From: Thiothrix subterranea
Lineage (GTDB): Bacteria > Pseudomonadota > Gammaproteobacteria > Thiotrichales > Thiotrichaceae
Direction: 5' to 3'
Assembly (NCBI RefSeq): GCF_030930995.1
Contig: NZ_CP133217.1
Coordinates: 248,001-312,000, forward strand
DNA length: 64,000 bases
Shown here: positions 34,013 through 42,459 of the stretch, one piece after another
Position numbering within the stretch: position 1 is the first letter of the stretch
Layout: every line of letters begins with the position of its first letter
Program-made: the position numbers and the translations under genes
The notes under the pieces: model-generated
The model's database searches: none
Told to the model about the DNA's origin: nothing
What the model saw: only the letters and a program-made list of their open reading frames with translations

Positions 34013-35405
34013 TCAAGTGCTGCACAAAACGGTCAGTGGCGTGACGAATAGTATCCAACCGTCGCCGCGTTCTACCACCCCAACCTGCTGGCGATGATTG
34101 GAAAATACTCCGCCAGAAAGGGGTACTTTTCAGGAAAGCGGCTGACAGATTGCCATAAGTTTCGCTCTTACTGAGGGTTGCCGCGATGCGCTTTGCCAAA
34201 CGCTGACGAATCCAATAGTGCAGTCCTAAAGCCAATCCAGCAATCACCGCTAAAACGCCGCTAGTTGCCCACAGGTTGCCCGCAAACGCTGCCAGCCAAG
34301 GCGGATTGAATAGCAACCCTTCCCAATAGCCAAACTCAATGCTCATCGCCACTAACGCCACGGCTAATAAGCCAAACACCAGCGCATCCGCTGCCAATAC
34401 TTGTTTGCGCCAACGTTGTAACGCCTCGCGAATGCGCGGTACAGCTTGCTGTTCAATCGCGTTGGCTTGGGATTCCATCGCCCCCACAATGCGGTAAACA
34501 CGTTCAATATTCACCCCGTTCACACGCGCCATAATGCGCTGGTAATCGGCATCGCGCTTTGCCACGTAACGCGCCCAGACATTCTCATTGGCGACGGGTA
34601 CAGCCAATTTGTCGTTGAATAAAATATGGAAACTACCGGCAGAAAGCCCTTGCTGTACCAAGGCTTTTTGCCAAGCCGATACGATGTCTTCAAGGTTGTC
34701 TTCACGCGCTGAGGTATCAATTTGATTCAAAATAAACAGGAATTTGCTGCTGTCATTGCGACGCATCGCGCCTTTGACCAAATGTTCCAGTGTATCTTGC
34801 ATCGCGCCCGGTTCTGGGTGACGGGCGTCAAAAAACACCATCACCAAATCGGACAACTCAATGATATGGTCAGTGATTCTCAGGGTGGCTTTGCGCTGCT
34901 CATCGGCATCAAACCCCGGTGAATCAATCAAAATTTTGCCACGCAGCTTTTCACTGGGGGCAACTTTCATCTGAAGATAGCTATCAATCTTCGCGCCTTC
35001 ACCTTTGGAAACGTGTTCAATGTCTTCACTGATTTGGTAAAAGGGGAAGCGCGGGTCGCCATCCAAAGCCAAACCGGGCAAAGTCCGCACTTGGTTATCC
35101 GGGCTAAAAGTAATCACGGTGAACCGATCATCCACCGCCTGATTGCCGGTACGTTGCAGATCCATGTCCAAAAAGGTATTGATGAAACTGGATTTACCCG
35201 CTGAAAAAGTTCCCAGCACCGAAATCATCGGCCACCACGAAATTTGCGTCGCGTAAGATTCCCCGCCATGTAGCAAACCAAGCTTTTGAGCAACAGCATC
35301 CAGTTCGCGGTACTGGTTGACTGCCTCGACTAACACCGGATTTTCACGTTTCAGGTGTTCCTGCAACCGTTTCAGGCGTTGCTCCATGCGCTTGGCTGGT
35401 GTCAT
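33960..35405 (-). CDS. Dynamin-like GTPase with two membrane helices
   Basis: 481 residues. G1 is GTFSAGKSS (65-73), G3 is DSPGFD (161-166) and G4 is NQID (227-230); this is the dynamin/EHD-like order. A helical region follows, then two hydrophobic helices (about 341-358 and 378-398) and a basic C-terminal tail. Members of the dynamin family bind and bend membranes; the built-in helices would fix this one in the inner membrane. AGGATA precedes the ATG, 2 nt after the coiled-coil gene. It is the sixth or seventh gene of the RND/ParA cluster. Confidence 0.85.
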   Translation of the reverse strand: MTPAKRMEQRLKRLQEHLKRENPVLVEAVNQYRELDAVAQKLGLLHGGESYATQISWWPMISVLGTFSAGKSSFINTFLDMDLQRTGNQAVDDRFTVITFSPDNQVRTLPGLALDGDPRFPFYQISEDIEHVSKGEGAKIDSYLQMKVAPSEKLRGKILIDSPGFDADEQRKATLRITDHIIELSDLVMVFFDARHPEPGAMQDTLEHLVKGAMRRNDSSKFLFILNQIDTSAREDNLEDIVSAWQKALVQQGLSAGSFHILFNDKLAVPVANENVWARYVAKRDADYQRIMARVNGVNIERVYRIVGAMESQANAIEQQAVPRIREALQRWRKQVLAADALVFGLLAVALVAMSIEFGYWEGLLFNPPWLAAFAGNLWATSGVLAVIAGLALGLHYWIRQRLAKRIAATLSKSETYGNLSAAFLKSTPFWRSIFQSSPAGWGGRTRRRLDTIRHATDRFVQHLNDRFTSPSGENQKPKSA

Positions 35406-35407
35406 AG

Positions 35408-36214
35408 TTATCCTTTAACCTCTAAGGAGGCGAATTTTTCATCTTCCGTTATCAGCGAACTGTGACCATCTTTTGCGGTTGTCGAGTCATTCGACGGCGG
35501 TTGAGTCACAGGGATTTCCACTACTGGTTGCACCGCATTGGTAGCAGGCTGCACTTCGATAGTGGCAGCAGCGGGAGCAGGTGGTTGCACGGCTTGTGGC
35601 TGAACCGCTACGCCTTGCGCAACCGTACCGGCAGGGGTAGTGTAGTAATTATAATAAGGGGTGGCCACCGCTGGCGGCGGTACAACATAAGGCGAGGTGG
35701 TGTCATTACCGAATGGGCTGAATTTGTTGAACATTTTCATCGGCCCGGAGATATTTTTGTTCATGCTCCACATATCGCGCTGCATATTGTACGTGGAAAC
35801 AGCCATATTTTGGGTCGAAGCATTCATCTGCTGGATGTTGCCTGCCATGTCTTGGGTGCTGCTATTCATGCCAACAATATTGTTGGTCATTTGACCGGTT
35901 GAATTCACTAAACTCCCCATTTGGGAATTCATCGACTCAATAGAACCCGTCATTTTTGTCATATTGGTATCAACCGAATTGTGCATATTCGCAATGGTTG
36001 AGGTGAGATGATGGACATCCGTGGTTAAAGATTGCACCAAATAGAAGCCATAGGCGGAAAGAATAATGAAAGCTACCATGGCGGGGTAGACAATCATTTG
36101 CAAGGTTCGGGTTACATTAACCTGGCGCTCCTCAAAATCCTGCAATTCGTCTTCGACATCGTGTAAATTGCTTTCAATGTCGTTAATCCCTGCGGATTTT
36201 TCATTCGTTTTCAT
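35408..36214 (-). CDS. Membrane-anchored coiled-coil protein with Met/Asn repeats
   Basis: 268 residues from the ATG at 36214, which has AGGAG before it. A cytoplasmic acidic coiled coil (ESNLHDVEDELQDFEER, about 14-30) leads to one membrane helix (about 41-61), a long external coiled coil rich in Met, Asn and Ser (for example MNSSTQDMAGNIQQMNASTQNM), and a Pro/Val/Ala tail with a Tyr patch PYYNYY (186-191). I do not recognise a named family. The gene order places it between a TPR protein and the dynamin-like GTPase. Confidence 0.72.
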   Translation of the reverse strand: MKTNEKSAGINDIESNLHDVEDELQDFEERQVNVTRTLQMIVYPAMVAFIILSAYGFYLVQSLTTDVHHLTSTIANMHNSVDTNMTKMTGSIESMNSQMGSLVNSTGQMTNNIVGMNSSTQDMAGNIQQMNASTQNMAVSTYNMQRDMWSMNKNISGPMKMFNKFSPFGNDTTSPYVVPPPAVATPYYNYYTTPAGTVAQGVAVQPQAVQPPAPAAATIEVQPATNAVQPVVEIPVTQPPSNDSTTAKDGHSSLITEDEKFASLEVKG

Positions 36215-36366
36215 ACCTAACTCCTGATTTCGACGTGCCATCTATCTCCTTAGATAACACCTCGGCTACTGTGAATGCGTATCACGCCCTATCCAATGCG
36301 TTCTTCATGAATTTTTTCTCCCGAACATCTTTGGTATTCAATCTTATTCTTTTACGTGCCATGCAA

Positions 36367-36414
36367 CAGTAGCGGCAGGTCAAGTTATTGCAACTTAATC
36401 CTGCGCAACTACTG
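36367..36414. other. Long imperfect hairpin between two cluster genes
   Basis: Three nested stems: CAGTAG (36367-36372) with CTACTG (36409-36414), GCAGG with CCTGC, and AAGTT with AACTT around a 5-nt loop. It lies in the 221-nt gap between the TPR and coiled-coil genes and has no T-run, so an mRNA processing or stability element is more likely than a terminator. Confidence 0.5.
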
Positions 36415-36435
36415 ATACATCGCCGCTATCCTGCT

Positions 36436-37230
36436 TTATTTTTTCAGGGCAGCATCAATTTGCTTCGCAAGCTCAGGGTTTACCATATCCACATACAACT
36501 TCATGTTTAATGCTTCAGTAACACGACCTTGTTCAGCCAGCTTGGGCGCTACTTCAGCAAACAGAGTCGCTGCTTGCTGAGCATTGCCTTGCTTCCAATA
36601 CACGTTCGCCAACTCACCTTTATATTCCAATGAATCAGGCGTTTGCTTGAGCAAATCACTGTATAGACCTACAGCTCTATCCAATTCATTTGCCCAATAC
36701 GCTTCACGTGCCGCACGCAACAGATCCGCTGGATTATTAGCCGCAACAGGCGCTGAAGCCGCTGCTTGAACGGGCTGTTCTGTAACCACTGGTGCAGGTG
36801 CTGCCGCTTGAACGGGCTGCTCCGCCACTACTGGTGCGGGTTCAGCCGCTGCTTGAACGGGCTGTTCTGCAACCACCGGTGCGGATTCAGCCGCTGGTGC
36901 TGAAACCGCTGCTTGAACGGGCTGTTCTGCAACCACCGGTGCGGGTTCAGCCACTGGTGCTGGAGCCGCTGCTTGAACGGGCTGTTCTGCAACCATCGGT
37001 GCGGGTTCAGCGACTGGTGCTGGGGCTACTGCTTGAACTGGCTGTTCTGCAACCACTGGCGCAGGTGCTGCCACTTGCTGTTCCGCAGCAGGCTGTTCAT
37101 GCCCAGCGGCAACGTCGTTACCGTGTTCAACTGACTTAGTGCCCATGCTGAAGTTCAGCAGGATAGCCACAATCGCCAGCAACCATGCCAGCAAAATTGG
37201 ATGTTTCATTAACCAACGTAAAATATGCAT
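36436..37230 (-). CDS. Membrane-anchored TPR protein with Ala/Pro repeat arm
   Basis: 264 residues. One N-terminal membrane helix (about 9-28) is followed by an extended periplasmic arm (52-160) made of a repeated unit of about 20 residues containing AEQPVQA six times, then a TPR-like domain (NPADLLRAAREAYWANELDRAVGLYSDLL; YKGELANVYWKQGNAQQAATLFAEV). It resembles envelope scaffolds that reach through the periplasm. It lies 40 nt after the ParA gene. Confidence 0.75.
   Translation of the reverse strand: MHILRWLMKHPILLAWLLAIVAILLNFSMGTKSVEHGNDVAAGHEQPAAEQQVAAPAPVVAEQPVQAVAPAPVAEPAPMVAEQPVQAAAPAPVAEPAPVVAEQPVQAAVSAPAAESAPVVAEQPVQAAAEPAPVVAEQPVQAAAPAPVVTEQPVQAAASAPVAANNPADLLRAAREAYWANELDRAVGLYSDLLKQTPDSLEYKGELANVYWKQGNAQQAATLFAEVAPKLAEQGRVTEALNMKLYVDMVNPELAKQIDAALKK
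36751..37077. repeat. Tandem coding repeats in the TPR protein gene
   Basis: About six imperfect repeats of roughly 45-60 nt encode the AEQPVQA-containing unit of the periplasmic arm. Repeats of this kind can change in copy number between strains. Confidence 0.75.
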
Positions 37231-37270
37231 CTGAATCTCCTTAAAACCCCAGATTTATTAAAAATAATGT

Positions 37271-37894
37271 TTATACCGGATACAAAGCACGTCCCAATGC
37301 ATCCAGTTCTACCGCCGCTTTAGAACGCGGCTCCATTTCAAACACTGCCAAACCTTCACTAAACGAGCGCCGATACGTAGTACGCATGTATAGACGCTGC
37401 TCCAGCAAACGCAATCCGGGCAACATTTGCATCGCTTCAGCCGCTTCTGATGTCTCGCGAACGGCGTGATGGGTATCCGCCCGGTTGATAACGCCGAGTA
37501 TTTCAACAGGGCGTCCCTGACGAATATCCTCGATCATTTTCAGAAAACGTTGCGTAGACCAAATATCTGCCTGACTCGGTGCAACCGGCACCACAATACG
37601 TTCTGCTTTGCTGATCGCCATTTCAACCGCTGCCATATCAGCCAGCCCCATGTCCACCAATACTTCAGAGGTATTGTCTTGCGCACCCAAATCACTGACG
37701 GATGTCAGCGGCGCAATCGCAGGCAAAAAACCTTCTTCCTGACGAATTTCAAAGGCATCGGCTGTGGTTCCTTGAGGGTCAAGGTCATACACCACCACAT
37801 GCTTGTTGTGACGGGTAGCCACCCACAACGCTAGGTTAAACGTTATGGTGCTTTTACCGGTTCCCCCCTTGAGGTTGCCAATCAGCGTAATCAT
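37271..37894 (-). CDS. Orphan ParA-type ATPase
   Basis: 207 residues. The deviant Walker A is KGGTGKST (9-16), the Walker A' region VVVYDLDPQGTT (33-44), and the Walker B-like LVDMG (79-83). It has no N-terminal helix-turn-helix and no parB gene follows, so it belongs to the orphan positioning ATPases (such as those that place carboxysomes, chemoreceptors or cellulose machinery) rather than a chromosome-segregation pair. It lies between the exported Pro/Ala-rich protein and the TPR protein. Confidence 0.87.
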   Translation of the reverse strand: MITLIGNLKGGTGKSTITFNLALWVATRHNKHVVVYDLDPQGTTADAFEIRQEEGFLPAIAPLTSVSDLGAQDNTSEVLVDMGLADMAAVEMAISKAERIVVPVAPSQADIWSTQRFLKMIEDIRQGRPVEILGVINRADTHHAVRETSEAAEAMQMLPGLRLLEQRLYMRTTYRRSFSEGLAVFEMEPRSKAAVELDALGRALYPV

Positions 37895-37926
37895 TCAAGG
37901 CTCTCTTCGTTTGGTTGCATCGGCAA

Positions 37927-37944
37927 CCCGCCCTCATGGGCGGG
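37927..37944. other. Hairpin between parA-like gene and Pro/Ala-rich gene
   Basis: CCCGCCC (37927-37933) pairs with GGGCGGG (37938-37944) around a 4-nt loop in the 63-nt gap. Without a long T-run it may only reduce expression of the genes downstream. Confidence 0.45.
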
Positions 37945-37957
37945 CTACGGGTGTATA

Positions 37958-38704
37958 TTATTGTTGCACAGGTGGTTGCTGTGGTGGCATTGCGTAGCCA
38001 CCACCTTGCGGCATTGGCATTGCTTGCACAGGCGGCATCATCTCTGGTGCAGGTGGAGTACCCGCGCCATTGCCGTAACCGGGTACACCTTGTGGCATTG
38101 GAATCGCGTACAGGTAGTAGTAAGAACCGGGCGGCAGAGGCATCGGTGGCGGCGTGGGTGCAGCCGATACTTCAGGTGCAGCCGGTTGTGCCGGAGTCGC
38201 TGGAACAGCAGGTACTTCAGGTTGTGCTGGCGCAGCAGGTACAGTAGCTACCGCAGGTGCTGCCGGAACTTCAGGAGCTTTTACCTCTGATACCGCAGGA
38301 GCTGCTGGTGCTTCAAGGGCTTTTACTTCTGGAACCGCCGGTGCTGCTGGTGCTTCCGGGGCTTTTACTTCTGGAACCGCCGGTGCTGCTGGAGCTTCAG
38401 GGGCTTTTACCTCTGATACCGCAGGAGCAGCCGGTTGTGTCGGAGCTGCCGGTACAACCGGGGCAGCAGGTGCAGTCGAAACCGCCGGTGCTTCAGGGGC
38501 AACCGGAGCAGCAGGTGCCGCAGATGCAGCCGGTGCACTCGCAGAACTGACCATCTGCTCAGAACCCTCGGTCATAAAAGGGCCCGGCGGTGGCGGTGGT
38601 AAGTCTGCCGCTTCTGCCCATACGTTGGCACTCAACAGAAATACCGCCGCAGAAGTTACTGCGGCAACAGCGGTAGCCCGTTGCTTATTGTTAAATATCT
38701 TCAT
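37958..38704 (-). CDS. Exported Pro/Ala/Tyr-rich repeat protein
   Basis: 248 residues with a signal peptide (about 1-30, ending NVWAEA). Most of the rest is low complexity: four copies of a 14-residue unit EVKAPEAPAAPAVP (98-153), a Tyr patch SYYYLYA (194-200), and a Pro/Met/Gly-rich tail. There is no lipobox and no globular domain. The composition recalls structural or envelope proteins; sulfur-globule proteins are also exported and Tyr/Pro-rich, but no specific match is claimed. The gene lies between the RND pump and ParA genes. Confidence 0.72.
   Translation of the reverse strand: MKIFNNKQRATAVAAVTSAAVFLLSANVWAEAADLPPPPPGPFMTEGSEQMVSSASAPAASAAPAAPVAPEAPAVSTAPAAPVVPAAPTQPAAPAVSEVKAPEAPAAPAVPEVKAPEAPAAPAVPEVKALEAPAAPAVSEVKAPEVPAAPAVATVPAAPAQPEVPAVPATPAQPAAPEVSAAPTPPPMPLPPGSYYYLYAIPMPQGVPGYGNGAGTPPAPEMMPPVQAMPMPQGGGYAMPPQQPPVQQ
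38246..38413. repeat. Tandem 42-nt coding repeats in the Pro/Ala-rich gene
   Basis: Four imperfect 42-nt copies encode the EVKAPEAPAAPAVP unit. The flanking coding sequence is also Ala/Pro-rich but less regular. Confidence 0.75.
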
Positions 38705-38722
38705 GCTAGTCTTCCTTCCAGA

Positions 38723-41700
38723 TTAAATATCCGTTTTGAGTTTTATGCCCCGTCTAGCGGAGGATTTCTTGCGCTCTTGAGGTTCGGCTGAACCCAAAGG
38801 CATCTCATCTTGTGGTAGCGCAGTGCTGACAAGCTCAGGCTCAGTGATTACCGTCTCTGGCGCTGCAACAACACTGGGCGTTTCCGTGACAGTCTGCTGC
38901 TTAGGCGCTTGACGCACCGCCTGCGGTTTTGCCACCTGGCTGGGTTTGGGTTTTTGTAACAACTTTCGCAATGTGCCAAAAATACCGATGATGCCCATTA
39001 TCAAATGACCCAATAGGGACAACAGGTACATACCGATAGAACCCAGCGTATTCTTCGCAACTGTCCCAACACTTTTACCAGACTTCACCACTTGCGTGTT
39101 ACCGGCTGGGGCATGACCACTGTGGGAACCACCGCCATTGCCACCACTCGGCGGCAATCCGCTTAAAGAATCACCCGCGCTAATGCAACCCAATGGGATA
39201 ATCAGCAACGTGAGTAGCGTGGCAACTGCCCCACCGAAAATCAGCGATACCGCCATGCCTTGGAAAATGGGGTCTGACAAAATCACCATTGAGCCACCAA
39301 ACAAAGCCAACGCCGTAATAATAATCGGACGTGTCCGTGCTTCACAGGAACGAATGACTGATTCCAGCACGGTCTCACCACTGAGTACCGTTTCGCGGGC
39401 AAAATCCACCAATAAAATGGAGTTACGCACAATAATTCCCGCCAACGCAATGAAACCGATCATTGAGGTTGCGGTAAATTCCGCATCCATCAGCCAGTGA
39501 CCCGGCACAATCCCGATCAACGTCAAGGGAATCGGTGCCATAATAATCGCAGGCAAGGTAAAGTTACCAAATTGCGCCACAATTAGCATGTAAATCAACA
39601 CCAGTGCTGCTGCAAATGCAATACCCATATCCCGGAACGTTTCCCACGTTACCGTCCATTCACCACCCCATTCAAACGCCGACTTGCTTTCAACGCCTTG
39701 GGGCGATTTTAACCAGTATGCCTCATCCAGCAACAACGTGCCATCGGGTGAACGATAACCTTCGCCATTATTAAATTCCGCCAGCAGTGTTTCCACCTGT
39801 CCTTGACCGTATACCGGTGCCGCTAAACGCCCCACGGTTTCAGCGGTCACGTATTCGACGGCACGTAAATCTTTGCGGTAAATCGGCTTGTCTTGTTTAT
39901 CGAACACAAACGTACCCAATTCATGCAACGGCACAAACTGCCCAATATGATTCGTCACCGGCAACTGGGACAAACGGTAAATCTGTGAACGCGCACTCAA
40001 CGGCACCTGCATCACAATGCGGGTTGGGTCAATCAAGGCATTTTTCTTAATATCACCCAAAATAAAGCCGCCCATCGCCATTTCCAGCGTGCGATTGACC
40101 GTTTCAGCGGTAATGCCATTGCGTTGGGCTTTGTCGGAATCCACGATGAAACGCAGGATTTCATGATCCTCTTCCATCAAGTTATCCACGTCATCCAAAT
40201 TTTCCGCCTGCTCAAACAGCTTGGTCAAATCAGCCGCGACTTGACGGCGGGTATTGGCATCCGGGCCGTAAATCTCCGCCACAACAGATTGCAATACCGG
40301 CGGGCCAGGCGGCATTTCCACCACTTGCAATTTACCACCTGTCGCTTTTAGCAACGGTTGTAACAAGGCACGGGCTTCCACCGCAATCTCGTGACTGGTG
40401 CGTTTACGGTCGTGCTTATCGGTCAATTGCACTTGAATATCGGCCTGCCAAGATTGCTGACGCAAGTAGTAGTGGCGCACTAGGCCGTTAAAGTTAAACG
40501 GTGAGGCCGTACCGGTATACGTTTGCAGGGCAGTGACTTCGGGAATTTCTTTCAATTTAGTAGCCATGGTATGCACTAAATTTGCCGTCACGGGTAATGC
40601 AGTACCTTCCGGCATGTTTAAGACCACGTTGAACTCTGGCTTATTATCCAGTGGCAACATTTTTACCCGCACCGCTTGCATCGGGTAGAACAACAACATG
40701 AAGGCGAAAAACACCATAATAATAGCCAGCAAGAAGGCGTAACCTTTCTTTTTATTGGTCACCAACGGCACAATCAGCCCACGAAACAACTTTTCCATAC
40801 GCGCTGCTTGTTTGTGTTCCTTCTCTGCCGCTTCCCGCAAACTCTTCAAGGAAGGTTTAAAGCGATTGGTCAACCAAGGCGTAAACGCAAAGGCCGCAAA
40901 CAGGGAGATCACCATCGCTACCGAACCCAAGACCGGGATAGGCAACATATAAGGTCCCATCATGCCGCTCACAAAGCCCATCGGTAACAAGGCCGCAATT
41001 ACCGTACCGGTTGCTAAAATCGTTGGGTTGCCCACTTCGCGTACCGCATCGACTGCTGTTTCAACATCGGTATCTTCGATCATCAACCAGCGGCGGTAAA
41101 TATTTTCCACCACCACAATCGCGTCATCCACCAGAATTCCGATGGAGAAAATCAACGCAAATAAGCTCACCCGGTCAATGGTCATGCCCATGAGCCATGC
41201 GGAGAATACGGTGGTGGTAATAACCGCAGGAATAACGATCAATACCACGCCTGCGGCACGGAAACCCAAGAAGAACCACACCAAAACCGTCACAATGCCC
41301 GTCGCGACGAAGAGTTTGAAAATCAGCTCATTAACTTTCGCCTTGGCAGTTTCACCGTAGTTTCGGGTTACTTCAACATTCACATTGTCAGGAATAATGC
41401 GGCCTTTTAACGCTTCCAACTTGGCTAATACTGCCTCAGCGACATTCACCCCATTCGTGCCGTGTTTCTTTGCAATCGCCACGGTTACAGCGGGTGCGTT
41501 ATCCGCCTTTTCTACGCCCTCGACCAAAGCCGTGCCGGTGTAATACCCGACAGAACGCCCGGCATCACTCGGCTCTTCGGTGACAGTCGCCACATCACGC
41601 ACGTATACCGGTCGACCCTCAATCATCGCCACCATCAAACGCTTGACGTCTTCGGCAGAACTCAAGAAGGCGCCGCTGTAAACTTTAAAGACACGCTCAT

Positions 41701-42421
41701 CGGGTTCAACTGACCCGGTATTGCGTTCGGAATTTGCCATGCGGATAGCATTCGCCACCTGTTCCAATGACACCCCGAAGGTTGCCAGACGCTCCGGCAG
41801 AATTTCCACTTTAAGCTCTTCATGGCGACCATCCACAATGAAGCTTTGGCTGGTATTTTCAACTTCACGCAAACTTTGCAGCACATCCAAAGCCACCAAG
41901 CGCAAATTGGCGTCATCAACTTGGTTCGACCACAAAGTCAACGTCACTAATGGCACATCATCCGCACCTTTTGGCTTCACTAGCGGCTCTGGCACTCCTA
42001 ATGGCATACGGTCTTTATTAGAAGCCAATTTGTCATACAGTTTGACCAGTGACGATTCCAGTTCCTCACCCACAATGAACTGCACTGTCACCATCGACTG
42101 CTCACGCGCCGAATAGGAATAGACATGATCGACACCTGTCATTTCCGACATAATGCTTTCTAAGGGGCGGGAGATGAGGTTTTCGACTTCCTGCGCTGAT
42201 GCACCGGGGTAACGCACGAAAATATCCACCATCGGCACCGAAATCTGCGGATCTTCTTGACGCGGCGTTACCCACATCCCCAACACACCCACGGCAAAGA
42301 AGGCCAACAGCAACAGTAACGAGAGCGGCGAGGTAATAAAGGCTTTAGCCATCGCCCCCGCCATACCCAAATTGTGGTGTGGGTGCTGAGGTGCTGCTGC
42401 ATTGTGCGGAGAATCATTCAT
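38723..42421 (-). CDS. RND transporter permease with an extended C-terminal tail
   Basis: 1232 residues, about 150 longer than usual RND pumps. The normal part has the N-terminal helix, two periplasmic domains and twelve helices, with the proton-relay pair in GILVDDAIVVVENIYR. After the twelfth helix (near residue 1085) there is a Gly-rich linker (GGNGGGSHSGH), an extra hydrophobic segment (about 1129-1149) and a Pro/Lys/Glu-rich tail. The tail ends in the cytoplasm or periplasm depending on the extra helix. The adaptor is encoded 38 nt upstream. Confidence 0.88.
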   Translation of the reverse strand: MNDSPHNAAAPQHPHHNLGMAGAMAKAFITSPLSLLLLLAFFAVGVLGMWVTPRQEDPQISVPMVDIFVRYPGASAQEVENLISRPLESIMSEMTGVDHVYSYSAREQSMVTVQFIVGEELESSLVKLYDKLASNKDRMPLGVPEPLVKPKGADDVPLVTLTLWSNQVDDANLRLVALDVLQSLREVENTSQSFIVDGRHEELKVEILPERLATFGVSLEQVANAIRMANSERNTGSVEPDERVFKVYSGAFLSSAEDVKRLMVAMIEGRPVYVRDVATVTEEPSDAGRSVGYYTGTALVEGVEKADNAPAVTVAIAKKHGTNGVNVAEAVLAKLEALKGRIIPDNVNVEVTRNYGETAKAKVNELIFKLFVATGIVTVLVWFFLGFRAAGVVLIVIPAVITTTVFSAWLMGMTIDRVSLFALIFSIGILVDDAIVVVENIYRRWLMIEDTDVETAVDAVREVGNPTILATGTVIAALLPMGFVSGMMGPYMLPIPVLGSVAMVISLFAAFAFTPWLTNRFKPSLKSLREAAEKEHKQAARMEKLFRGLIVPLVTNKKKGYAFLLAIIMVFFAFMLLFYPMQAVRVKMLPLDNKPEFNVVLNMPEGTALPVTANLVHTMATKLKEIPEVTALQTYTGTASPFNFNGLVRHYYLRQQSWQADIQVQLTDKHDRKRTSHEIAVEARALLQPLLKATGGKLQVVEMPPGPPVLQSVVAEIYGPDANTRRQVAADLTKLFEQAENLDDVDNLMEEDHEILRFIVDSDKAQRNGITAETVNRTLEMAMGGFILGDIKKNALIDPTRIVMQVPLSARSQIYRLSQLPVTNHIGQFVPLHELGTFVFDKQDKPIYRKDLRAVEYVTAETVGRLAAPVYGQGQVETLLAEFNNGEGYRSPDGTLLLDEAYWLKSPQGVESKSAFEWGGEWTVTWETFRDMGIAFAAALVLIYMLIVAQFGNFTLPAIIMAPIPLTLIGIVPGHWLMDAEFTATSMIGFIALAGIIVRNSILLVDFARETVLSGETVLESVIRSCEARTRPIIITALALFGGSMVILSDPIFQGMAVSLIFGGAVATLLTLLIIPLGCISAGDSLSGLPPSGGNGGGSHSGHAPAGNTQVVKSGKSVGTVAKNTLGSIGMYLLSLLGHLIMGIIGIFGTLRKLLQKPKPSQVAKPQAVRQAPKQQTVTETPSVVAAPETVITEPELVSTALPQDEMPLGSAEPQERKKSSARRGIKLKTDI

Positions 42422-42459
42422 AATTAGTTACATTCCTAGCGGGGAAATCATATTCATCT

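Noticed and set aside
38154-38726. A + strand reading frame of 190 codons rich in Gly, Ala and Thr, like a collagen-type repeat
   Set aside because: It is the antisense of the Ala/Pro repeats of the exported protein; it has no ribosome-binding site and its composition follows from the other strand.
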